From Bacilli bacterium (GTDB taxonomy: Bacteria; Bacillota_I; Bacilli_A; RFN20; CAG-826): a stretch of DNA of 5,920 nt. Below the pieces are notes generated by a model. It was not told the DNA's origin, did not search any database, and was given only the letters and a program-made list of their open reading frames with translations. A program made the position numbers and the translations under genes. The stretch spans positions 1 to 5,920 of the forward strand of contig JAFXLR010000165.1 in the NCBI GenBank assembly GCA_017531065.1, read 5' to 3'. Below are positions 1 to 5,784 of this stretch, piece after piece; the stretch's first letter is position 1, and each line of letters opens with the position of its first letter.

Positions 1-31
1 ATTACTATAGTAATCCTCGCGTGAGCTAGCA

Positions 32-146
32 GGTTGTTATGCTTCCGCCTGACGTCATTCGTTAATTGTAAAGTAAGGACGTGCTACCGTCACTGAAAGT
101 GAATGACACCCGGGAAGCGGAAATAACCCTCCAATCTTGTTCCCGC
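32..146 (+). promoter_or_regulatory. Structured rpsD mRNA leader, candidate S4 autoregulatory element with pseudoknot
   Basis: The 5' region of rpsD holds several complementary segments. GTCATTC (54-60) pairs perfectly with GAATGAC (101-107). TTCCGC (43-48) pairs with GCGGAA (117-122) and is backed by GGTT (32-35) with AACC (125-128). CGGGAA (111-116) pairs with TTCCCG (140-145), just before the ribosome binding site. Because 111-116 lies inside the 43-48/117-122 stem, the last helix crosses it and makes a pseudoknot. A small hairpin TCACT-GAA-AGTGA (90-102) competes with the 54-60 pairing. Known: S4 represses its own mRNA in Bacillus and Escherichia coli, and the E. coli target is a pseudoknot near the start codon. 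Inference: this leader is the S4-binding repressor site. A possible -10 TACTAT lies at 3-8; its -35 box would be outside the window. Confidence 0.55.
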
Positions 147-166
147 AAAGAAAGGAGACATGAAAT

Positions 167-772
167 ATGTCCAAATACGTCGGTTCCAAATGGAAACAGT
201 CCCGTCATCTCAATTTTTCTCTTTTAGAGACCGGTGACGAACTCAAAAAGAGAGCCTATGGCCCAGGTCAGCATGGCCAAGACAGAAAGAGAAAGCCATC
301 CGAGTACGGCGCTCAGTTAGCTGAGAAGCAGAAACTCAGAGAGCTCTACAACATCAACGAGAGACAGTTCCGCCGCCTCTTCCTCATCGCTAAGAAAGAA
401 AAGACCGTTACTGGTTTAGCCTTCTTCCGTATCCTTGAGAGCAGACTCGACAACTTAGTCTACCGTATGGGCTTCTCCCGCACCCGTGCTGGTGCCCGTC
501 AGCTTGTCAACCACGGCCACATCAAGGTCAATGGCAAGAAAGTCGACATTGCTTCCTACCTCTGCAACGTCGGTGATGTCATCACCCTCAAGGAGGATTC
601 ACCACTCAAGGTCGTCAAAGAGTCCTTCGAGGGCAAACCAACCCTCCCAGCCTACGTCACTGTTGACGCTGAAAAATTCGCTGGTACCTTCGCCCGTCTT
701 CCAGAACGCAACGAGCTTCCAAAAGACATCAACGAAGCGATGATCATCGAGTACTACAACAGACTTCTATAA
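167..772 (+). CDS. rpsD: 30S ribosomal protein S4
   Basis: Encodes S4, a primary 16S rRNA-binding protein that nucleates assembly of the small-subunit body; in several bacteria it also represses its own translation. The 201-residue product is the usual length. The N-terminal region has the typical YGPGQHG motif (residues 31-37) and basic stretch. The S4 RNA-binding domain spans about residues 91-155, starting SRLDNLVYRMGF and including the HGHIKVNGKKVD core, and the C-terminus IIEYYNRLL matches the family ending. There is no N-terminal cysteine cluster, so this is the zinc-free type. The start is set by AAAGGAG (151-157), 9 nt upstream of ATG; another ATG at 160 is out of frame and too close to that site. 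It appears monocistronic, with a structured leader before it and an intrinsic terminator 18 nt after its TAA. It is convergent with the tyrS-lipoprotein unit. Confidence 0.98.
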   Translation: MSKYVGSKWKQSRHLNFSLLETGDELKKRAYGPGQHGQDRKRKPSEYGAQLAEKQKLRELYNINERQFRRLFLIAKKEKTVTGLAFFRILESRLDNLVYRMGFSRTRAGARQLVNHGHIKVNGKKVDIASYLCNVGDVITLKEDSPLKVVKESFEGKPTLPAYVTVDAEKFAGTFARLPERNELPKDINEAMIIEYYNRLL

Positions 773-790
773 TCTGTTAGAAAAAGTAGC

Positions 791-820
791 AAAAGCGATC
801 CTTCGATGGGTCGCTTTTTT
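791..820 (+). terminator. Intrinsic terminator of rpsD
   Basis: An 11-bp stem, AAAAGCGATCC (791-801) with GGGTCGCTTTT (808-818, one T-G wobble), closes a six-base loop TTCGAT and runs into TTTTTT (815-820). It begins 18 nt after the rpsD stop, so rpsD is probably transcribed alone. Confidence 0.9.
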
Positions 821-861
821 CTTGCACTTCCCCTACCAAATGTTATTGATTTGCTGAGGAT

Positions 862-895
862 ATTAATAAAAAAGCCCCGCGTTTTGCAGGGCTTT
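862..895 (-). terminator. Intrinsic terminator of the tyrS-lipoprotein unit
   Basis: Read on the minus strand, AAAGCCC (895-889) pairs with GGGCTTT (877-871). Inside, one mismatch is followed by a 2-bp GC stem and a five-base loop. The hairpin is followed by TTTTTTATTAAT, a good U-tract. It starts 14 nt after the TAG at 910-912 but about 450 nt after the in-frame UGA at 1351, so it marks the distal TAG as the true 3' end of the transcription unit. A U-rich stretch on the plus side (GCTTTATTTA) could give weak activity in the other direction, as backup for rpsD. Confidence 0.85.
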
Positions 896-909
896 ATTTA
901 TGATGTTTT

Positions 910-1350
910 CTATTCGCTTCCTAGAGGCTCTGATGTGGTTGGCTCAGAAGCAACAGGATCTGAAGCTGTTGGTTCAGAGCTCACTGTCTCAGAAGAAATA
1001 GGTTCAACGATTGGCTCCTCTTCAACAGGAAGTTCCTGAAGGACATAAGTATCGAAGGATGGGTAAGCGATGGTGATATTGTTGTCGAAGGTGAAGGCGG
1101 TGCTTTGGCTCATCTGGATGGTATCAAGTCCCATCTTGGTTTGACCTGCTTCAAGGTTTTCCTCATCAAGGATGCCTTCTTCGACTTCGGTGCTGTCGGT
1201 AGTCGCACTAAGAATCGTGGTCATCGACTTGAGGGAATTGACGGTGTAGCTAAAGCGAAGCTCAAAGAGGAATGAGGAGAAATAATCCTCATCGAGATTA
1301 TCGGTGGCAGACGAGACATCGACTGGAAGGCTATCGGTTAATCCACCGAC
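910..1350 (-). CDS. Distal part of the same lipoprotein frame, beyond the in-frame UGA (146 codons)
   Basis: This stretch is exactly in frame with the lipoprotein upstream and has no stop from 1350 down to the TAG at 910-912. It continues directly from the Ser/Gly-rich end of the first part. It contains a folded-looking segment with helix and strand patterns (FSSFLFELRFSY, then AFTFDNNITIAYPSF) and ends in an acidic Ser/Pro/Glu tail of SEPxx pentapeptides. The internal ATG at 1222-1224 has no Shine-Dalgarno sequence upstream (TCCCTCAAGTCG), so independent initiation is unlikely. The operon terminator lies just past the TAG. Seen: an open frame, similar tail composition and terminator placement. 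Inferred: it was, or still is, the C-terminal third of a 458-residue lipoprotein encoded from 2286 to 910. Whether it is made depends on UGA readthrough, UGA decoding as an amino acid, or on the UGA being a sequencing error. Confidence 0.6.
   Translation of the reverse strand, partial: VGGLTDSLPVDVSSATDNLDEDYFSSFLFELRFSYTVNSLKSMTTILSATTDSTEVEEGILDEENLEAGQTKMGLDTIQMSQSTAFTFDNNITIAYPSFDTYVLQELPVEEEPIVEPISSETVSSEPTASDPVASEPTTSEPLGSE
926..1000. repeat. Five tandem 15-bp units encoding SEPxx pentapeptides
   Basis: Five imperfect 15-bp units occupy 926-940, 941-955, 956-970, 971-985 and 986-1000, each close to GGNTCWGARG on the plus strand. Read on the minus strand in the lipoprotein frame they give the pentapeptides SETVS, SEPTA, SDPVA, SEPTT and SEPLG. 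Most differences between units leave the S-E/D-P pattern intact, consistent with selection on the protein. Such tails are usually flexible, surface-exposed spacers. Confidence 0.8.
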
Positions 1351-2286
1351 TCAGGAGCCAACGCCAGATGAAGTCAAGTCGGAAGCGCTGCCGAAGAGGG
1401 CGCTTGGATCGAACGTCTTGATGGACATGTCATAGACAGTCTCATTGAGTTGTCTTGATTGGATGACCGTGATATCGGCACCACCCTTCCAGAGGGATTG
1501 GATCAAAGGATCGATGCCACTGCTCCAAATGACGCTAGTGGCATAGCTGCTGGTGAGGATAGAAAGAAGCGATGCTGTAGAGCTATCAAGCTCATATTTT
1601 CCTTTGTGCTGGAAATCGATATCGCTTGTTTCGCCTGAGGCGGATATCATTGCCTCAAAGGCAAGAACCATTAAGCCAGAGAGACCGGTGCATTCCTGAC
1701 CGTTTTCATCAAGGAAGTCCCAATAAAAGGTGTTGTTTTTGTAATAGAGATTAGCGTCCTGATTGATGAGGCTAGTCGCTGGGAAAGCGGCACCTGCTAA
1801 GGAAAGGGCACCTGCAACGAGGGAGATGTTGTTGCAGTTATAGCGCATGCCAGTGAGACCAAGGAGAGAGTTCTTTGTCATCTCAAGGGTTTGCGAATCG
1901 GCTTGGAGAACGACATTGTTGGTGGAGCCTTTGACCAAATTGAAGTTTGGAGAGGTTCCAAGGACTGTATAGGATGAAAGGCCTAACTGAAGCTTTGGTT
2001 GGGTGGTGACCATTCTCATCCCATTCTTGCTCATTGAGGTTTCGAAAGCGTTCTCGAGGACACTGGTGTTATAGGTTCCTCTGCCGCTGCTTTCTAAGGA
2101 AGAAGGAGATGACGGATTAATTGCGGTAGATCCTTCGAGTGAAGATTCAAGGCTTGCTAAAGAGGTATCTGGCTCACTTGTAGTTTCAGCGCTGGTATTA
2201 ACTGGCTGATTGCCGCCATCGCACGAAGCCAAAACAAGGAGCATGCTTGCTGAGATGAGGTATTTGGATGTGAAACCTTTTTTCAT
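1351..2286 (-). CDS. Secreted Ser/Thr-rich lipoprotein of unknown function, up to in-frame UGA
   Basis: The 311-residue product starts with a lipoprotein signal peptide: basic MKKGFTSK, a hydrophobic stretch, then lipobox L19-A20-S21-C22. It should therefore be lipidated at Cys22 and anchored on the outer face of the membrane. Residues 23 to about 66 form a Ser/Thr/Glu/Pro-rich low-complexity linker. Residues about 70-311 look like a globular domain with alternating strands; I do not recognise the family, although a LolA/LppX-like fold is conceivable. The start is clear: AAAGGAGG (2293-2300) sits 6 nt before ATG. It begins 24 nt after the tyrS stop with no terminator between, so the two are probably co-transcribed. 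The oddity is the stop: UGA at 1351-1353 falls inside a Ser/Gly-rich segment, and the frame stays open for another 146 codons. Read in full, the protein would have 458 residues. Confidence 0.85.
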   Translation of the reverse strand: MKKGFTSKYLISASMLLVLASCDGGNQPVNTSAETTSEPDTSLASLESSLEGSTAINPSSPSSLESSGRGTYNTSVLENAFETSMSKNGMRMVTTQPKLQLGLSSYTVLGTSPNFNLVKGSTNNVVLQADSQTLEMTKNSLLGLTGMRYNCNNISLVAGALSLAGAAFPATSLINQDANLYYKNNTFYWDFLDENGQECTGLSGLMVLAFEAMISASGETSDIDFQHKGKYELDSSTASLLSILTSSYATSVIWSSGIDPLIQSLWKGGADITVIQSRQLNETVYDMSIKTFDPSALFGSASDLTSSGVGS

Positions 2287-2310
2287 GATTGGCCTCCTTT
2301 TCTAAATATT

Positions 2311-3561
2311 TTAGAACTCACCTAAATAGTAGTTCTTCTTTCCGCGCCTTACAATTAAGTATTTTCCTGCCATGGCATCGGCAATTGTGTAGTTCTTCAT
2401 CGCGTCAGTGACCTTTTCGCCATTGATGGAAACGCTGTTCTGGCTAATGAAGGTACGAGCCTCGGTCTTGGACTTGGCAGCGCCAAGGAGAACGAGAAGA
2501 TCAACCAAGTTGATTTCCGCTGGGAGCTTCATCTTGAGGGAGCCAAGGATCTCTTCGATCTGGCTGGCGGTGAGATTCTGAACCGCACCGGTGAAGAGGA
2601 CGCTCGACATGTTGACCGCTTCGTCAGCGGCATCTTTGCCATGGATATCTTTGACGACTTCGTAGGCGAGCTTCTTCTGAGCGACGCGCATGCCAAGGTT
2701 GGCAAGGTGCTCACGGATGACGTCTTCGATTTCGTCGTGGCTTAAGAAGGTGAATACCTTAAGGTATTTGACAGCATCTTCATCGGTGGTGTTGATGAAG
2801 TACTGATAGAGCTGATATGGGGAAGTGAGGTTACGGTCAAGGAAGAGAGCGCCTTGCTCGGACTTGCCAAACTTCGTGCCATCGGCACGGGTGATTAAGT
2901 GGGCAGTCATGACTTCCGCTTCAGCTTCATCGCCATCGAGCTTTCTGATGAGCTCTAAACCAGAGGTGAGGTTCCCCCACTGGTCGTTTCCGCCAATCTG
3001 GATCGAAGCGCCTTCGGTCTTACGTAAGTGATAGAAGTCGACAGATTGGAGAATCTGATATGAGAATTCGGTGAAAGAGATTCCCGATTCAAGACGGGAA
3101 GAGACAATTTCCTTTGAGAGCATGTAATTGACCGAGAAGAACTTGCCGTATTCACGGAGGAAGTCGAGCATGCTCATCTTGCCAAGCCAATCGTAGTTAT
3201 TCACGATCATGCCTTTCTCTGGGTCAGAGAGGTCGATGAATCTTTCGAGCTGATTCTTGATCGATTCGGTGTTGGCTCTAAGAACGTCCATGGACTGGAG
3301 GTTCCTTTCTTTGGATTTGCCAGATGGGTCTCCGATCATGCCAGTCGCACCGCCGACAAGGGCGATGATCTTATGGCCGGCTTTTTGGAGCCTCTTGAGA
3401 ATCGAGATCATGACGTAGTTGCCCACGTGCATAGAGGCGGCGCTTGGGTCGAAGCCGCAATAGATGGTCTGTTTGCTAGATAAGAGTTTGCGGACGTTTT
3501 CTTCGTTCGAGTATTGTTCAATGAGTCCGCGGTAATTGAGATCGTCAACAATGTTTTCCAT
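2311..3561 (-). CDS. tyrS: Tyrosyl-tRNA synthetase
   Basis: Cytoplasmic class I aminoacyl-tRNA synthetase that activates tyrosine with ATP and charges tRNA-Tyr. The 416-residue length is normal for bacterial TyrRS of the Bacillus type. Catalytic signatures are present: D38 and HVGN (45-48, the HIGH motif), GDPSGKS (77-83), the tyrosine-pocket residues Y168, Q172 and D175, GNDQWGN (191-197) and KFGKS (230-234, the KMSKS loop). A C-terminal S4-like RNA-binding domain spans about residues 350-410. The start has GAGG (3570-3573) 8 nt upstream. A short leader ORF may precede it and overlap its ATG as TAATG. The lipoprotein gene follows 24 nt downstream. No T-box specifier or antiterminator consensus is visible in the upstream 200 nt, although tyrS in Bacillus has one. 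Confidence 0.98.
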   Translation of the reverse strand: MENIVDDLNYRGLIEQYSNEENVRKLLSSKQTIYCGFDPSAASMHVGNYVMISILKRLQKAGHKIIALVGGATGMIGDPSGKSKERNLQSMDVLRANTESIKNQLERFIDLSDPEKGMIVNNYDWLGKMSMLDFLREYGKFFSVNYMLSKEIVSSRLESGISFTEFSYQILQSVDFYHLRKTEGASIQIGGNDQWGNLTSGLELIRKLDGDEAEAEVMTAHLITRADGTKFGKSEQGALFLDRNLTSPYQLYQYFINTTDEDAVKYLKVFTFLSHDEIEDVIREHLANLGMRVAQKKLAYEVVKDIHGKDAADEAVNMSSVLFTGAVQNLTASQIEEILGSLKMKLPAEINLVDLLVLLGAAKSKTEARTFISQNSVSINGEKVTDAMKNYTIADAMAGKYLIVRRGKKNYYLGEF

Positions 3562-3689
3562 TAGTTATTCCTCATGTGCTTTATTCTAAACGAATAAAAA
3601 GTTAATTCTAGCAATATCGGAAAAAGATTTAGCAATTTCTGAAGAATATGCTGTTTTTGCAAGGGATTTTGATGTTTCGAGAAGTTCAT
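3561..3689 (-). CDS. Possible 42-residue leader ORF coupled to tyrS
   Basis: An ATG at 3687-3689 is preceded by AAGGAAG (3694-3700) and opens a 42-codon frame. Its TAA shares its last A with the tyrS ATG (TAATG), the classic layout for translational coupling. The best promoter in this region would start transcription near 3702, so the ribosome site would lie at the very 5' end of the mRNA. The product starts MNFSKHQNPLQKQH, basic and polar, followed by a hydrophobic stretch LLNLFPILLEL. It has only one tyrosine, so it is not an obvious tyrosine attenuator peptide. I do not recognise it. An overlapping frame here is also open but lacks a ribosome site. Real existence is uncertain; the support is positional only. 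Confidence 0.35.
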   Translation of the reverse strand: MNFSKHQNPLQKQHILQKLLNLFPILLELTFYSFRIKHMRNN

Positions 3690-3708
3690 TATTCTTCCTT
3701 CTTTTCCT

Positions 3709-3737
3709 TATATAAAAAGAGGCGTTACATTTGACAA
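3709..3737 (-). promoter_or_regulatory. Sigma-A-type promoter for the tyrS-lipoprotein unit
   Basis: On the minus strand, TTGTCA (3737-3732) is separated by exactly 17 nt from TATATA (3714-3709). That is five of six consensus bases at each box with ideal spacing. Transcription would start near 3702, giving a leader of about 140 nt before tyrS. A second candidate, an extended -10 (TGCTAGAAT around 3603-3611), has only a poorly spaced -35. Confidence 0.6.
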
Positions 3738-3759
3738 ACGTAAAATCGTGGCTTACGTT
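3731..3759 (+). promoter_or_regulatory. Candidate promoter for the EAL gene sharing its -35 with the divergent promoter
   Basis: Plus-strand TTGACA (3731-3736) is a perfect -35, with TACGTT (3754-3759) 17 nt away as a weak -10. Use of this pair would start transcription at about the ATG at 3767, giving a nearly leaderless mRNA. An alternative is the palindromic TTATATAA (3708-3715) used as a -10 with TTCATT (3685-3690) as -35, giving a leader of about 45 nt. Neither is compelling. Confidence 0.25.
3737..3759. promoter_or_regulatory. Inverted repeat, candidate operator between tyrS and the EAL gene
   Basis: AACGTAA (3737-3743) and TTACGTT (3753-3759) are perfect 7-bp inverted arms around a 9-nt spacer, and similarity continues outward (ACAA and TTGT, with one extra A). 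Arm length and spacing suit a dimeric DNA-binding protein. The repeat covers the spacer and weak -10 of the plus-strand promoter candidate and touches the -35 of the minus-strand promoter, so a bound protein could affect either gene. The regulator is unknown. Confidence 0.35.
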
Positions 3760-3766
3760 GTAGGTA

Positions 3767-5731
3767 ATGTTCACGCAGTTAAATATTAATGCCGGACTTG
3801 CTTTCAGCGCCTTTGCTGTAGCGGTTTTCTGTCTCGTGTCTTCTTTAAGGAAGAACCTTTCACGTGTTCAGCATGCCACCTACCTCATCATCTGCATTAG
3901 CTGCGTCGTCTGCCCTCTCACTGGCATCTTCGAGGAAGTCTTCACTACTTTCGGAAAAGAAGGCGACGGTCTTTATTGGCCATTCTTACTAAGCGAGTTC
4001 GTCTTCTTCGCTTTCCATACCTTCCTTGCTCCATCGTTTGGTTTATATGTCCTTTCCCTTAACGGTACCCTCGTTGGTCGTAAGAAAACGATTTGGTTTC
4101 TTTACTGGACTCCGGTTTTCCTTGCTGAGTTTTTCAATATCGCCAACCTCTTCTTCCCGATGGAGACAAGGCCGATATATACCGTTCTTATTACGTCAGA
4201 AGGCGGATATCTCTACCACAGAGGCGATTTCCTAGTTGCCCTTTATGTCCTCGCCTTCCTTTATGTCGCTTATAGCCTCTATGCCTTCATCAGAAACATA
4301 CGTGCGGTCAACACCAAAAAGATCGTTTCCCTTTCCTTGTTCTATTCCCTCGTCATCGTGGGCGTCGTTCTTCAATCCATCTGGGCAGACGTCAAGTTTG
4401 AGACTCTCTTCGAATCCATGGCGATTCTTGGTCTGCTCTTGTTGCTAGAAAGCGACAACGAGATCATCAACCAGAACACCGGCCTCTATAACGAGATTGC
4501 TTTCTTTAACGACAACGCGACCGCGATGGCGGCTAGACGTAAATACACGATCATCACCATCAAATCCCCTGACTATTTCCAGTTCCTTGAGATGCTTGGA
4601 AATGCCAGCTATAACGCTATTGAGATTGAGATTTCGAGATTCCTCACCTCAGTTTGCAAAGCTCAGTATGTCTACCATCTCACCAACGGTGCTTTCGGCA
4701 TCACGGTTTATGAAAATGGAAAAGACGAAATTGATCACATCACCCAAAGGTTAGAAGAAAGATTCAAAGAGCCTTGGGGACATGGAGATATCGAGGTCTC
4801 TCCTAAATGGAGCATCACCGTCGCTTCTGTTCCTCATGACATCGATGACCCAGGCCAGCTCCACTACTTATTCATCACCAAGAACACCAAGACCCAGAAT
4901 AAGGTCGATGTCCGTAAGAGCATCTCCCTTCAGTTCATCAAGCGTAGAAGCCAAATCGAAGGCGCAATCGCCCGTGGCTTAAAGAACAACAACTTCAAGC
5001 TCTTCTATCAGCCAATATGGGATGCTAAACGCAACAAGATTGTGTCTGCTGAAGGTCTTCTCCGTCTTATCGATCCAGAGCTCGGTTTCATTGGCCCAGA
5101 TGAGTTCATCCCTGTCGCCGAAGAGAATGGAACCATCATCGATCTTGGACACTGGGTTTTTGAAGAAGCATGCCGTTTTGCTAGGAATAATGAAGTCCAG
5201 AACCTTGGAATCGAATGGATTGAAATCAACCTTTCCGTCTATCAGCTTCCTGAAAAAGACCTTCCAGGAAGATTCCTTGAGACGGCTCACCGATATGGAA
5301 TTCAACCTTCCTTCATCAATATTGAGGTTACCGAAACCGCAGAAGCCGATAACAATGCTGAGCTCGTTGAACGTATCCAGAACCTTGCAAAAGTCGGATT
5401 CCCTCTCTCCCTTGATGATTATGGAACCGGCTACTCTAATCTCACCCGTCTTATGACGAACAAGTTCAAGAATATCAAACTCGACCGTTCCCTCCTTTTA
5501 TCCGCTGAGGAAGGCGAAGTTGGGCAAGCAGTTCTCGCTAGCACTTATGAGACGATGAATTCTCTCTCCTTCCACACCATCCAAGAAGGCGTTGAGACAG
5601 AAGAGCAAAAGAACCTCGTCATCAAGTTCGGTGCCGAGATGATCCAGGGCTTCCTCTTCTCGAAGCCAATCCCAGAACGCGACTTTGTCGAATACGTCAT
5701 GAAGTTCAATAAGATTCAGTACATCGATTAG
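3767..5731 (+). CDS. Seven-TM sensor with degenerate GGDEF and active-type EAL cyclic di-GMP phosphodiesterase domain
   Basis: A 654-residue membrane protein predicted to hydrolyse cyclic di-GMP to pGpG. Residues about 8-228 hold seven hydrophobic segments (near 8-28, 36-55, 72-97, 108-130, 153-175, 185-207, 214-228), a layout like the 7TM input regions of bacterial sensor proteins. Residues about 235-375 resemble a GGDEF domain (TGLYNEIAF at 238-246), but the signature is replaced by TNGAF (306-310), so cyclase activity is not expected; it may be regulatory. The EAL domain spans about 395-648 and keeps the metal and catalytic residues: E429 (EGLLR), N488, E520 (EVTE), D550-D551 (DDYGTGYS), K571, E607 (EGVE) and Q627. 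The start is the first possible ATG, as a TAG lies two codons upstream; its ribosome site is weak (only AGG, 2 nt away). It is divergent from tyrS and convergent with a LacI-type gene. Confidence 0.93.
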   Translation: MFTQLNINAGLAFSAFAVAVFCLVSSLRKNLSRVQHATYLIICISCVVCPLTGIFEEVFTTFGKEGDGLYWPFLLSEFVFFAFHTFLAPSFGLYVLSLNGTLVGRKKTIWFLYWTPVFLAEFFNIANLFFPMETRPIYTVLITSEGGYLYHRGDFLVALYVLAFLYVAYSLYAFIRNIRAVNTKKIVSLSLFYSLVIVGVVLQSIWADVKFETLFESMAILGLLLLLESDNEIINQNTGLYNEIAFFNDNATAMAARRKYTIITIKSPDYFQFLEMLGNASYNAIEIEISRFLTSVCKAQYVYHLTNGAFGITVYENGKDEIDHITQRLEERFKEPWGHGDIEVSPKWSITVASVPHDIDDPGQLHYLFITKNTKTQNKVDVRKSISLQFIKRRSQIEGAIARGLKNNNFKLFYQPIWDAKRNKIVSAEGLLRLIDPELGFIGPDEFIPVAEENGTIIDLGHWVFEEACRFARNNEVQNLGIEWIEINLSVYQLPEKDLPGRFLETAHRYGIQPSFINIEVTETAEADNNAELVERIQNLAKVGFPLSLDDYGTGYSNLTRLMTNKFKNIKLDRSLLLSAEEGEVGQAVLASTYETMNSLSFHTIQEGVETEEQKNLVIKFGAEMIQGFLFSKPIPERDFVEYVMKFNKIQYID

Positions 5732-5746
5732 GATTAACAATGAAAG

Positions 5747-5772
5747 AAAAGGCCTCGTGATTGAGGCCTTTT
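5747..5772. terminator. Bidirectional intrinsic terminator
   Basis: AAAAGGCCTC (5747-5756) and GAGGCCTTTT (5763-5772) form a perfect 10-bp stem with a six-base loop. The flanking A and T runs give a U-tract in both directions. It sits between the convergent EAL gene (stop 15 nt before) and the LacI-type gene (stop 12 nt after), so one hairpin can serve both. Confidence 0.9.
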
Positions 5773-5784
5773 GATTTGCTAATT

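Noticed and set aside
806..1039. Plus-strand ORF with GSExx repeats
   Set aside because: It starts inside the rpsD terminator hairpin, runs through the second terminator, and has no ribosome site. Its repeats are the antisense reading of the lipoprotein tail.
910..1224. Stand-alone 104-residue minus-strand gene
   Set aside because: Its ATG has no ribosome site and the open frame extends unbroken upstream to the UGA, so it is better seen as the continuation of the lipoprotein frame.
3562..3702. T-box riboswitch upstream of tyrS
   Set aside because: I searched both strands by eye for the AGGGTGGNACCGCG core and found nothing close; no terminator hairpin precedes tyrS.
3586..3774. 62-codon minus-strand ORF in the tyrS-EAL intergenic region
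   Set aside because: It starts with GTG without a ribosome site, would be transcribed only from upstream of the good promoter, and spans that promoter. The overlapping 42-codon ORF has better initiation signals.
4979..5740. Minus-strand ORFs inside the EAL gene
   Set aside because: They are shadows of a clearly coding plus-strand gene and lack initiation signals.
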